From Streptomyces ficellus (GTDB lineage Bacteria; Actinomycetota; Actinomycetes; Streptomycetales; Streptomycetaceae), in the NCBI RefSeq assembly GCF_030406405.1, contig NZ_JAUEPL010000043.1, positions 1-59,744 on the forward strand: DNA of 59,744 bases, in the 5' to 3' direction. Below the pieces are notes generated by a model. The model saw only the letters and a program-made list of their open reading frames with translations. It made no database searches and was not told the origin of the DNA. How positions within the stretch are numbered: the first letter of the stretch is position 1; each line of letters opens with the position of its first letter. The position numbers and the translations under genes are program-made. Positions 48,930-57,086 of the stretch are shown piece after piece.

Positions 48930-49937
48930 TCATACGGGGGTGATGTCGGGCCACTGAAACAGGCACGACCCCCAGGTGAGGCCGCCGCCGAAGGCGCCCG
49001 CGAGCACCCGGTGCCCCGGGCGCAGCTCTCCCCGTGCCGCCGCGTCGGCGAGGGCGAGGGGGATGGAGGCGGCGGCGGTGTTGCCGACGTCGGCGATGTT
49101 GGTGACCCGGTGGTCCAGTGGGATGCCGAGCCGTTCGGCCACCGAGTCGAGGATCCGCAGGTTGGCCTGGTGGCCGACGAACCGGTCGATGTCGCCGGCA
49201 CCGAGTCCGGCGGCGGCCAGTACCCGCCGCGCCGACTCGGTCATCCGCAGCACCGCGTGCTTGTAGACCTGGGAGCCCTGCATGTGGAAGTACGTGTCAC
49301 CCGGCTCCGGTTCGCGGCCCGAGGAGCGCTGGCGCGCACCGCCCGCGGGGATCACGAGGAGGTGCGCGAGCGAGCCGTCGCTCCCCAGGTCGAACGGGCC
49401 CACCGCACCCGGTTCGCCGGGCTCGCCGGCCCTGAGGACCACCGCCCCCGCGCCGTCGCCGAAGATCGAGGAGGTGGAGCGGTCGGCCGGGTCCACGATG
49501 GTGGTGAACGTCTCCGCGCCGATGATGAGGACACTGTCGGCGATGCCCGAGGCGATGAGGCCGGCGCCGGTGGCGAGCGCGTAGACGAACCCGCTGCAGA
49601 CAGCCGCGACGTCGAAGGCCGCCGTCCCCCCCATGCCCAGCCGTGCGGCGACGTCCGGCGCGGTGGCGGGACTCAGGTGGTCGGGCGTGGTGGTCGCCAG
49701 GACGACGGCGTCCACGCTGTCGGTACCGGCGGACTTCAGCGCCCTGAGGCCCGCCTCGTGAGCGAGGTCGCCGGTGGCGACACCGGGATCGACGACATGG
49801 CGCTGCGCGATGCCCGTACGGGACCTGATCCATTCGTCCGAGGTGTCGAAGCGGCGGCTCAGGTCCTCGTTGGTGACCACGCGGGGCGGCAGCCAGCTGC
49901 CGAGCCCGCTCAGGACGGCGGCACGGCTACGGCTCAT
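48930..49937 (-). CDS. Beta-ketoacyl-ACP synthase III (FabH-like)
   Basis: 335 aa. Catalytic Cys114 (VAAVCSGFVYAL), His256 (VGHQANLRI) and Asn286 (VGNTAAASI) are all present. It primes chains from an acyl-CoA, so it may choose an unusual starter. It overlaps the diiron gene stop (ATGA). Together with KAS II and ACP it forms a small fatty-acid assembly unit that would borrow reductases and dehydratases from primary metabolism. Confidence 0.94.
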   Translation of the reverse strand: MSRSRAAVLSGLGSWLPPRVVTNEDLSRRFDTSDEWIRSRTGIAQRHVVDPGVATGDLAHEAGLRALKSAGTDSVDAVVLATTTPDHLSPATAPDVAARLGMGGTAAFDVAAVCSGFVYALATGAGLIASGIADSVLIIGAETFTTIVDPADRSTSSIFGDGAGAVVLRAGEPGEPGAVGPFDLGSDGSLAHLLVIPAGGARQRSSGREPEPGDTYFHMQGSQVYKHAVLRMTESARRVLAAAGLGAGDIDRFVGHQANLRILDSVAERLGIPLDHRVTNIADVGNTAAASIPLALADAAARGELRPGHRVLAGAFGGGLTWGSCLFQWPDITPV

Positions 49938-50893
49938 TTCAGGGCCTCTTCCAGCCCCATGTACGTCAGCCGGCTCTCCTGCATCTCCTCCGTCCACCGC
50001 TCGGCGGTGCTCTGCCGCTCCTCCGGCGTGGTGTCGACAAGTCTGCGGCCGGGCCAGATCTCGTAGTCGCCGACGATGTCGGCGTGCTGTTCCAAGCCCT
50101 GCTGGAAGAGGTGTTCGCGGCGGCTGACCATGTCGTGGGCGGGCAGCACGTCCCACATGCCCATGCCGTCGCGGATCAGCTCGACCGCCCGTTCGCGCTC
50201 CTCGGTGTGGGCCTGGAGGTACTCCTTGGCGGCGGCCGCCCCGACGGTGAGGTGGCGGATCTCGTCGATGCCGGCACCGCGCTCGATGTCCGCGGCGGCC
50301 GGGTTGAGGGGGCGCCACTTGCGCTCGCTCAGCTCGGCGGCGGGCGCGAGGACGCCTTCCACGATGATGGTGAGGATCAGGACGCCGCCGAGGAAGTCCC
50401 GCTGGTCCCGCATGACCTTCAGAGCGTATTCCTCCAGCGGGTCGAGTACCGCGGCGCGGTCGGCGCCCGCGATGTCCTGGATGCGGTCCAGCACCTCCTC
50501 GCGGGGGATGCCGAGCGCGACGAGGTGGTTGCGGAACACCATGGAGTGCCGCGCCTCGTCGATGAGCTGGGTGGCGTAGAACTCCATCGTGTCGATGGTG
50601 GGCGCGGTCGGGACAAGGTAGGCGAGGGCGCGGGTGGCCTTCTCCTCGGCGATGGAGCGGAAGGCCAGTTCCTGGGTGAGCGCGTCGCGCAACGGTCCGG
50701 GGACCAGCATGTGCGGGGGGATCTCCACGTCCGGGGCGTGCCCGGCGACGTGGCCGCGCAGGGTGCCGCCGGGGACCGCCTTCAGCCAGTAGGCCAGGTT
50801 CGCGGTGGCCGGAGTGAGTTCCAGGGTGCGGGCGCCCTCGATGAGATCCGGCGCGGTGTCCCAGCCGGCCTCTGCGGGGATCGTCTCGGTCAT
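49934..50893 (-). CDS. Ferritin-like diiron protein (VlmB-like)
   Basis: 319 aa. Two E...ExxH pairs typical of ferritin-like diiron enzymes can be seen: Glu84 with Glu113-A-R-His116 (QLIDEARHSMVF), and Glu179 (IIVEGVLAP) with Glu211-I-R-His214 (IDEIRHLTVG). Proteins of this type are annotated VlmB-like after the valanimycin cluster, as far as I recall, where VlmB is needed late, around azoxy-bond formation. Direct evidence here is the metal motifs and the neighbouring flavin reductase and SRPBCC genes; function is inference. ATGA overlaps on both sides. Confidence 0.85.
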   Translation of the reverse strand: MTETIPAEAGWDTAPDLIEGARTLELTPATANLAYWLKAVPGGTLRGHVAGHAPDVEIPPHMLVPGPLRDALTQELAFRSIAEEKATRALAYLVPTAPTIDTMEFYATQLIDEARHSMVFRNHLVALGIPREEVLDRIQDIAGADRAAVLDPLEEYALKVMRDQRDFLGGVLILTIIVEGVLAPAAELSERKWRPLNPAAADIERGAGIDEIRHLTVGAAAAKEYLQAHTEERERAVELIRDGMGMWDVLPAHDMVSRREHLFQQGLEQHADIVGDYEIWPGRRLVDTTPEERQSTAERWTEEMQESRLTYMGLEEALK

Positions 50894-51486
50894 GGTGTTC
50901 GCTCCTGTGTCTGCGTGGTGGTCTGTGCCGTGGTCTGCGTCGTGATCAGCCGGCCTTGGTGGTAGACCAGCGGGCGGTCCTCTTCGGCCGCGGCCGTCCC
51001 GGTGGGGTCGGGCCCGGCGGCCAGCACCCGGGCGAGGACGATGTCGTGGTCGCCGGCCGGCAGGACCTGGTCCACCCGGCACTCGAACCAGGCGGTGGTC
51101 CCGCACAGCAGCGGTGCCCCGGTGCGGGCGCCGCGCCGGTGGCTCACGCCCGCGAAATGCCCGTGGCCACTGCGCCGGTCCGGGTCGGCGAACCTGCGGG
51201 CCAGCGCGGCCTGTCCGTGGACGAGCACGTTCACCGCGAACTCGCCCCCGGAGCGGATGGTCTCCAGGAAGGTGCTGCTGTGGGTGAGACAGACCGAGAT
51301 GAGCGGCGGGCGGCGGGAGACGAAGGTGAAGGAACTCGCCGTGGTCCCGCGCAGACCCGCCGCCTCACCGGTGGTGAGCACCGTGACCCCCGTCGGGAAG
51401 CGGCGTACGCCGTGCCAGAACGAGTCCGGGTCCGGGCCCTCCTGCTGCGCCACCGCGGACGGCGCCAGTCGCGCGCCCGCGGTCAT
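50890..51486 (-). CDS. Flavin reductase (RutF/HpaC/VlmR-like)
   Basis: 198 aa. FMN/FAD-binding split-barrel protein with SFWHGVRRFPTGVTVLTTG, GTTASSFTFVSRRPPLISV and FAVNVLVHGQAALARRFA, the classic short-chain flavin reductase pattern. It would supply reduced flavin to the acyl-CoA-dehydrogenase-fold monooxygenase of the cluster and perhaps electrons to the diiron protein. The C-terminal Thr/Gln tail is not conserved. ATGA overlaps with both neighbours. Confidence 0.93.
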   Translation of the reverse strand: MTAGARLAPSAVAQQEGPDPDSFWHGVRRFPTGVTVLTTGEAAGLRGTTASSFTFVSRRPPLISVCLTHSSTFLETIRSGGEFAVNVLVHGQAALARRFADPDRRSGHGHFAGVSHRRGARTGAPLLCGTTAWFECRVDQVLPAGDHDIVLARVLAAGPDPTGTAAAEEDRPLVYHQGRLITTQTTAQTTTQTQERTP

Positions 51487-51998
51487 ACGGCGGCCTTTTC
51501 TTCCCGCCTGCCGCCGGTGGCCGGACGCACCGCGGTGGTGCCGGTGATGCCCTGTGGTGACTGGAGCTCGTCGCGGAGGCGGACATAGGCCGGATGCGCC
51601 TTGGGTTCGAAGGACAGGGCGAACGGCTTGAGCGAATTGCCGAACAGCGCCCGGTCGCCGAAGAGGTGGATCGGCAGGACGAGCAGCGCCCATTCGAATC
51701 CGTACCACCAGACCCACAGGCCGGCGACCGCCGCCTGGGTGGCCAGGCTGTGCATCAGGTTGTAGGCGATGTAGTAGCCCTTGTGGATGCGTCCGTCACG
51801 GCTGCGCCGGTAGGCGATGGCGCCGGGGATGTAGCCGATGAGGTCGATGTAGAGGAAGAGCAGCACGGCCGGCAGCCAGCGGACCTCGTCCAGGTGCATG
51901 ATGAACAGTTCCAGGCTGACGCCGAGCGCGACCAGGTACTCCAGCCGCATCAAGCGGGAAGTGGCCTTCGTCTCGTACGGGTTGAGGGCGTCGGCCAT
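51483..51998 (-). CDS. Small polytopic membrane protein of the cluster
   Basis: 171 aa. Three to four membrane helices are visible: EYLVALGVSLELFIMHL, WLPAVLLFLYIDLIGYIPGA, and a long stretch from YYIAYNLMHSLATQ to LLVLPIHLFGDRAL. His residues in IMHLDEVRW, NLMHS and PIHLFGDR fall at helix ends, which would suit metal binding but is unproven. The C-terminal tail is polar. Valanimycin-type clusters also contain a small membrane protein, so it may belong to N-N bond formation. No family recognised with certainty. Confidence 0.82.
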   Translation of the reverse strand: MADALNPYETKATSRLMRLEYLVALGVSLELFIMHLDEVRWLPAVLLFLYIDLIGYIPGAIAYRRSRDGRIHKGYYIAYNLMHSLATQAAVAGLWVWWYGFEWALLVLPIHLFGDRALFGNSLKPFALSFEPKAHPAYVRLRDELQSPQGITGTTAVRPATGGRREEKAAV

Positions 51999-52516
51999 CA
52001 GTGCGCCCCCGCCCCGGCCGGGACGCCTTCGGTGCCGAGGGGACGGTCCAGGTCGGTGAGGGCCTCGGCGCCGTCGAGGATGGTGACGCCGCCGAAGAGA
52101 CCTTCCAGCACGGACCGGATGGCGCGCTTGATCACCCGCTCGGCGATGGGGTCCATGATGCCGCTGAGGCTGGGGATGCCGAAGTCATAGGTGACCGCGA
52201 AGCGCACCTCGCAGCCGTCCTCACGGGGGGTGAGCCGCCAGTCGCCGCGGAAGTCGTCGAAGTCGCCATCGGCCTGCTGGAAGGCGATGCGGAGCTGCTC
52301 CGGCTCGAAGGTCTCCCGTTCGTTCCAGCTCATGACGCCGCGGCGGAAGTTGACCTTCCAGTCACTGCTGCCCGGCTCCCCCTCGGGAGTGGGGTGGACG
52401 ACGACTTCGTGTACGTCCTCGGCGAGCTCCGCGTACCGGCCGAAGTCGGTGATCAGGCGGAAGGCACGGGCCGGGTCCGTCTCGGGGACGAGGACCCGCA
52501 GTTCGATACTGCGCAT
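51998..52516 (-). CDS. SRPBCC (polyketide cyclase/START-like) protein
   Basis: 172 aa. The pattern MRSIELRVLVPETDPARAF...ITDFGRYAELAEDV followed by alternating strands (DWKVNFRRGVMSWNERETF, DWRLTPREDGCEVRFAVTYD) and a long C-terminal helix is typical of SRPBCC/cyclase folds. Such proteins bind hydrophobic intermediates. Its start is 60 nt after the aminotransferase stop and its own stop overlaps the membrane-protein start, so the two are coupled. Confidence 0.88.
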   Translation of the reverse strand: MRSIELRVLVPETDPARAFRLITDFGRYAELAEDVHEVVVHPTPEGEPGSSDWKVNFRRGVMSWNERETFEPEQLRIAFQQADGDFDDFRGDWRLTPREDGCEVRFAVTYDFGIPSLSGIMDPIAERVIKRAIRSVLEGLFGGVTILDGAEALTDLDRPLGTEGVPAGAGAH

Positions 52517-52576
52517 GTCGTTGCACTCTCTTTCTGCGAAGGGCTGTGGCGCACGTGGTGGCGGCGTCCCGGTGGG

Positions 52577-53836
52577 TCAGTCGACGAGGTTGGCGACCGC
52601 CCGGCTGTAGGCGGCCAGCAGAAAGGCCACGTCCTCCTCGGTGAGCACGGCGGGCGGGGTGAGCCGCAGCACCATGTGGGAGTTGAGCGAGTGGTTGGCG
52701 ATCACGCCCTCCGCCAGCAGTTCGAGCAGCAGGTCACCGGCGAGCCCCTGTTCGGTGAACTCGATGCCGATGAGCAGTCCGGCGCCACGCACTTCGAGCA
52801 GCCGGTCACCGAGCGCCTGCCGTGCGATCCGGTCGAGTTCCCGCACCAGGCGGGCGCCGAGCTCCCGGGAGGCGTCGACCAGCCCCTCCTCCTTGATGGC
52901 GCGGATGGCGCCCTGGGCCGCGGCCATCGCCAGCGGGCTGCCGGAGAAGGTCGAGGTGTGGATGAACGGGTCCTTGTCGAAGGCGCCGAACGCCTCGGCG
53001 GTGGCGACGGCGGCCGACACGGGCACCACTCCCCCGCTCAGACCCTTGCCCACCAGCAGGACGTCCGGGACGACGCCCTCCCGGTCGGCGCCCCACCAGT
53101 GGCCCAGCCGGCCCAGGCCGGTCTGGACCTCGTCGAGCACGAAGAACGCGTCGTACTCCCGGCACAGCGCGGCGACGTCCCGCAGATAGCCGGCCGGCGG
53201 GATGACCACGCCCGCCTCGCCCTGCACCGGCTCCACGATCACGCAGGCGGTGCCGCGGTGCCGCGCCAGTACCTCGCGCAGCGCCTCGGCGTCGCCGAAC
53301 GGCACATGGCTGACGTCGGGCAGCAGCGGCCGGAACGGTGCCTGGAAGAGGTCCTTGGCGGTCACGCTCAGCGCGCCGAAGGTCTTTCCGTGGTAGCCGT
53401 CGACCATCGACACCAGGTGGCGCTTGCCGTGGGTCCGCGCCATCTTCAGCGCGGCCTCCACGGCCTCGGCGCCGGAGCAGGCGAAGTGCACCTTGTCGAG
53501 GCCGGCCGGGGTCACCGCGGCCAGGGCCTCGGCGGCCCGGGCCACCTCGGGCTCCAGGAGCAGCCGGGTGGCCACCGGGTTGGTGTGCAGCTGCCGGATC
53601 ACCTCCGCCACCACGGTGGGGTGGCGGGCGCCGGTGATCAGTACGCCGTATCCACCGCAGTTGAGCAGGTCGCGGCCTTCGGCGGTGCGCACCCACGGTC
53701 CCTTGGAGGAGACCTCTATATCGCCGCCGAACATCTCGCCGAGGGAAGCCCGGCCCTTGCTGAGGTGGCGGCGGTAGCGGTCGACGACCTCGGTGGCGGT
53801 GTCGGGACGTACGGGCGGGTCGGCCAGCGTCGTCAT
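52577..53836 (-). CDS. Class III (PLP-dependent) aminotransferase
   Basis: 419 aa. PLP Lys264 in VLLVGKGLSGG, the Asp of FFVLDEVQTGLGR (235), and the phosphate loop near CSGAEAVEAALK. The family transfers amino groups onto aldehydes and keto acids. In this operon it could turn a fatty aldehyde into an alkylamine. AAGGGAG precedes ATG 53836. Bases upstream of that ATG are open but not family-like. Confidence 0.94.
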   Translation of the reverse strand: MTTLADPPVRPDTATEVVDRYRRHLSKGRASLGEMFGGDIEVSSKGPWVRTAEGRDLLNCGGYGVLITGARHPTVVAEVIRQLHTNPVATRLLLEPEVARAAEALAAVTPAGLDKVHFACSGAEAVEAALKMARTHGKRHLVSMVDGYHGKTFGALSVTAKDLFQAPFRPLLPDVSHVPFGDAEALREVLARHRGTACVIVEPVQGEAGVVIPPAGYLRDVAALCREYDAFFVLDEVQTGLGRLGHWWGADREGVVPDVLLVGKGLSGGVVPVSAAVATAEAFGAFDKDPFIHTSTFSGSPLAMAAAQGAIRAIKEEGLVDASRELGARLVRELDRIARQALGDRLLEVRGAGLLIGIEFTEQGLAGDLLLELLAEGVIANHSLNSHMVLRLTPPAVLTEEDVAFLLAAYSRAVANLVD

Positions 53837-53861
53837 GTCGTTCTCCCTTTCTGCCGGCCGG

Positions 53862-54998
53862 TCAGCCGACCAGGACCGGGCCGCCGGCCCAGTGGTCCAC
53901 GAGGCCGGGGGCGATGCTGGTGCGGGACGGTGGGTGGAAGGCGATGGCCTGGGTGGCCATGGCCAGACGGGTGGTGTCGGCGGACGCGATGTAGGCCATG
54001 CCGCCGAGGAGTTCGACGGCGTCACGGACGGTGTCGGCGATGGCGTCCTGGACCGCGTACCGGGTGACCAGGGCGTGTCCCAGGGCGTCATTGCCGAGCT
54101 CGCCGGCGTCCACCGACCGGGCGAGCCCCTCGACGAGGCAGACGGCGGAGCCGAGCCGGGTGCCGAGCGCGGCGCGGTCGGAGACGCTGCCCCGGCCCTG
54201 TTCCAGTACGCGCCGGACCAGCGCGGAGGCGATGCCGGTGTAGCCGGCCGCCACCATCATCTGGAACCAGATGAGGCCCACGGTCTGGAGCTGGTCCATC
54301 TCGTCCCGCAGCTGCGGGTCCGGCTGCACGATCTGCTCGGGACGTACGAACACGTCCTCCAGCCGCACCTCGTCGCTCTCCGCGCCGGCCAGCGAGGGGT
54401 TCCCCCAGAAGGGGTGGACGGACACCCCGGGGGTGTCGGCGGGCAGCATCAAGAACCCCATCGCGACGGAACCGTCGTCCTGCCGCATGCCGACGCTGGC
54501 GGTGAGCAGGTCCATCGAGCGGGCCAGGCTGCACGGCTTCTTCGAGCCGGTGAGCAGGAAGCCCCCGTCGGTGGGCCGGGCCGTCACGGTCGGCGACAGG
54601 ATGCCCTGGCCGCTGCGCCCCTCCGCGAAGCCGGAGGCGACGATCAGCCGGTCGGTGACGACCCGCTGGAGCAGCTCACGCAGGTCGCTGCCCTCGCCGA
54701 CCGCGTCGACGACGGCGAAGAGGGTGCCGAGGGAGAAGTGGTGCATCATCGTGCCGACCGTGAGCGAGGGCGCGACGGCGCCGAGGGCGCGGATCGCCCG
54801 GGTCGCGTCCAGTGCGTCGGCGCCGCAGCCGCCGAATGCGGATGGCACCAGCAGATTGGTTCCGCCCAGTTCGCGGAAGAGCGCGATGGCCGGGCTCTCG
54901 GAGGACTCGAGAATGTCGAGCGGCACGTCCTGCAGGGCCTTGCGCAGCCCGGGCAGGTGACTGTCACAGGTGTGGTCGGCCTGGTCCAGATACTGCAT
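53862..54998 (-). CDS. Acyl-CoA dehydrogenase-fold flavoenzyme, candidate amine N-hydroxylase
   Basis: 378 aa. ACAD architecture: helical N-terminal part (LFRELGGTNLLVPSAFGGCG), beta domain (GFAEGRSGQGILSP, GFLLTGSKKPCSLARSMDLL) and C-terminal helices. No clear catalytic Glu of true acyl-CoA dehydrogenases was identified. Flavin monooxygenases such as DszC and the isobutylamine N-hydroxylase VlmH share this fold and need a partner reductase, which lies in the operon. I infer N-hydroxylation of the alkylamine; a desaturating dehydrogenase is the alternative. AAGGAG lies 8 nt before the ATG. Confidence 0.8.
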   Translation of the reverse strand: MQYLDQADHTCDSHLPGLRKALQDVPLDILESSESPAIALFRELGGTNLLVPSAFGGCGADALDATRAIRALGAVAPSLTVGTMMHHFSLGTLFAVVDAVGEGSDLRELLQRVVTDRLIVASGFAEGRSGQGILSPTVTARPTDGGFLLTGSKKPCSLARSMDLLTASVGMRQDDGSVAMGFLMLPADTPGVSVHPFWGNPSLAGAESDEVRLEDVFVRPEQIVQPDPQLRDEMDQLQTVGLIWFQMMVAAGYTGIASALVRRVLEQGRGSVSDRAALGTRLGSAVCLVEGLARSVDAGELGNDALGHALVTRYAVQDAIADTVRDAVELLGGMAYIASADTTRLAMATQAIAFHPPSRTSIAPGLVDHWAGGPVLVG

Positions 54999-55041
54999 GG
55001 GTCAAGCTCCTTGGAGGGTCACGAAGAGAAACCGAGCGGGG

Positions 55042-56772
55042 TCACAGGGAGCGCCGGGCCTCCTCCCGTGCCTGGCGCAGAGCGGCGTAGGAGCCGAACA
55101 CGGCGTCGTGGGGGCGAATCCCCCGGGCGACCGAGACGCCTTGGAGGTGCGAGGTGCGCAGCATCGGGTAGTTGGCCTCGCCGAAGACCCCACCGGTGAG
55201 GCCGGTGCCGCCGTGGGTGGGCAGATAGGGCAGGAACCCGATGTGCGAGTCGTTGATCTTGAGCAGGCCGCCGTTGACGATCTCCTGCTCGAACCGGGCG
55301 AGAATCCGCTCGTCGTCGGCCCACACCGAGTTGCGCAGCCCGTACGGATTGCTGTTGACGTACTCCAGGAACAGCCCGAGGAGTTCGTCGTCGTCCGCGG
55401 CCTCGGGCACGACGACCGGCAGCAGCGGGAAGAACGTCTCGCAGCGCACCGCCTCGACGTCCCGCGCCCGGGTCAGCCCGTCGATCCGCAGGACGGTCGG
55501 CTCCAGGAACAGCCCGGTGTCCGAGGGCGACCCGTCGACCTCCAGCCGGCGGGCCCCGTGCACCACCCGCGCGCCGTGGTCGAGCGCGTCCTTGACGAAC
55601 TCGAAGAACCGCTCGCTGCGCAGCACCGGTGACAGCAGTACGCCGTCCTCGTCGGGGTAGCCGGGGCGCAGCCGGGAGACGGCCGTGCGCAGCCGGTCCA
55701 GCAGCTCGTCGGCGACGGCCGGGTGCACCAGCACCTGGTTGGGCACCATGCAGATCTGACCGGAGCCGTAGAAGCACTCCGTGAGGGCCTCGGCGGCCGT
55801 GTCGAGGTCGGCGTCGCGCCAGATCACCACGCAGTCGTTCCCGGCGAGTTCCAGGATCGGCTTCTTGCCCCGGCGTACGCACTCCTCCTGGAAGGCGAGT
55901 CCGTTCTCGGTGCTGCCGATGTAGAGGATGTCATCGGTGTGCGGGGTCTCCAGCCAGTGCCGCATCATCGGGCCCGGGCGTCCGCAGACGACGTTCAGCA
56001 CTCCGGCGGGTGCGCCGATCTCCTCCAGCGCCGGTACGACGAACTCGCGCAGCGCGTACATCACGCCGAGCGGGGCGCTGCGCGGCGCCCGGACGACGAC
56101 GGCGTTGCCGGCCATCAGGGCGGTGATGCCGAACAGGGCGCTGGCGGCCGGGGCGTTCTGCGGCGGGTTGACGCACACCACTCCATCGGGCTGGCGACGG
56201 ACGACCAGCCGGCGTGAGCCGTGCGTGAACTCGCGGTGCATGAGCTCGTCGAGCCAGCCGAGGGTCTCCTCGCTGAACGTCTCCAGCAACCCCGCGACCT
56301 GCCATTCGGCGAGGGCGCGCGGGGTCCCCTCGGCGATGAGCACGTCGACCATGGCGTCGCAGCCCTCGACGATGCGCCGGCGCACGGCGGCGCCGAGCGC
56401 CATGCGCCGCGCGTGTGGCACCCGGGCCCATTCCACGGCGGCCTGGGCGGCGGCGGCGGAGGCGGCGGCGACGGTGTCGTCGTCGGCGAGGGCGACCCGG
56501 CCCACGACCCGGTGACCGGCCTCCTGCGGCTCGGTCCTGCGCTGCTCCAGGCGGCGCTTGAGGGTCAGGCTTTCGAAGACGTCGTCGAGGATCGACCGGG
56601 TCGTGACGGTGTAGACGTGCTTGTCGGAGTCGATGTCCTTGCCACCCACGTAGGAGCGGTAGGTGAGGATGGGGTCGTGGACCGCGTGGTGCGCGCCCCG
56701 CAGTGTCACGGCTCCGGCCGCGACCCCCCGGTCCCCGCCCCCGCGGATCGGCGCGCTGGCGTGTCGGTTCAT
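55042..56772 (-). CDS. Aldehyde dehydrogenase superfamily protein
   Basis: 576 aa, with an N-terminal extension of about 90 residues. Catalytic Cys341 in GSGQICMVPNQ and Glu308 in PILELAGNDC are present, and NPPQNAPAASALFGITALMA lines the cofactor region. In the pathway it could work as an acyl-thioester reductase that gives the aldehyde for transamination, or oxidise an aldehyde; the retained Glu slightly favours oxidation. First gene of the minus-strand operon. AGGGAG lies 2 nt before ATG 56772; the frame is open to 56949. Confidence 0.88.
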   Translation of the reverse strand: MNRHASAPIRGGGDRGVAAGAVTLRGAHHAVHDPILTYRSYVGGKDIDSDKHVYTVTTRSILDDVFESLTLKRRLEQRRTEPQEAGHRVVGRVALADDDTVAAASAAAAQAAVEWARVPHARRMALGAAVRRRIVEGCDAMVDVLIAEGTPRALAEWQVAGLLETFSEETLGWLDELMHREFTHGSRRLVVRRQPDGVVCVNPPQNAPAASALFGITALMAGNAVVVRAPRSAPLGVMYALREFVVPALEEIGAPAGVLNVVCGRPGPMMRHWLETPHTDDILYIGSTENGLAFQEECVRRGKKPILELAGNDCVVIWRDADLDTAAEALTECFYGSGQICMVPNQVLVHPAVADELLDRLRTAVSRLRPGYPDEDGVLLSPVLRSERFFEFVKDALDHGARVVHGARRLEVDGSPSDTGLFLEPTVLRIDGLTRARDVEAVRCETFFPLLPVVVPEAADDDELLGLFLEYVNSNPYGLRNSVWADDERILARFEQEIVNGGLLKINDSHIGFLPYLPTHGGTGLTGGVFGEANYPMLRTSHLQGVSVARGIRPHDAVFGSYAALRQAREEARRSL

Positions 56773-56911
56773 GTCTCCCTGCTCGTTTCTGCTTCCGCCC
56801 CGCCCCGTCCGGACTCCGGTGTGCCGAATGTCCGCCGAAAGGCGTCGGGCTTCCTTCACGGCCTCTGATCGTCGGCGCCGCGCTCTGTCCCAGCGATCGT
56901 GGACGGGGCAC
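56773..56911. other. Leader between the repeat region and the ALDH gene
   Basis: About 140 nt with no gene or fold that I could recognise. It would be the untranslated leader of the minus-strand operon if transcription starts near the heptamer repeats. Confidence 0.4.
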
Positions 56912-56957
56912 CTGATCTTTACCTGACGATTCACTGACCCTGACGGCACGCTGACGT
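56912..56957. promoter_or_regulatory. Heptamer direct repeats at 11-nt period (SARP-box-like)
   Basis: CTGATCT (56912), CTGACGA (56923) and CTGACCC (56934) follow each other at exactly 11 nt. A second register has CTGACGG (56940) and CTGACGT (56951), again 11 nt apart. Seven-base direct repeats separated by 4 nt are the known binding pattern of SARP activators. The region lies between the divergent ALDH operon and the DUF2156 gene. No SARP gene is in the window. Confidence 0.6.
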
Positions 56958-57086
56958 TCCGTCTGTGATTCGCGGACGGTTCAGTGTGCGACCGGGTCTC
57001 GTCATGGACAGGGGCTTCGGCGTTCCGGTTGACTGCGGTGTCGTACTGCCCGGAGAAGGGAAAACAGAGGGGAAGGGCGAACGATC

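Noticed and set aside
56773..56949. 59-residue N-terminal extension of the ALDH
   Set aside because: It would cover the heptamer repeats and has no ribosome site; ATG 56772 has AGGGAG close by.
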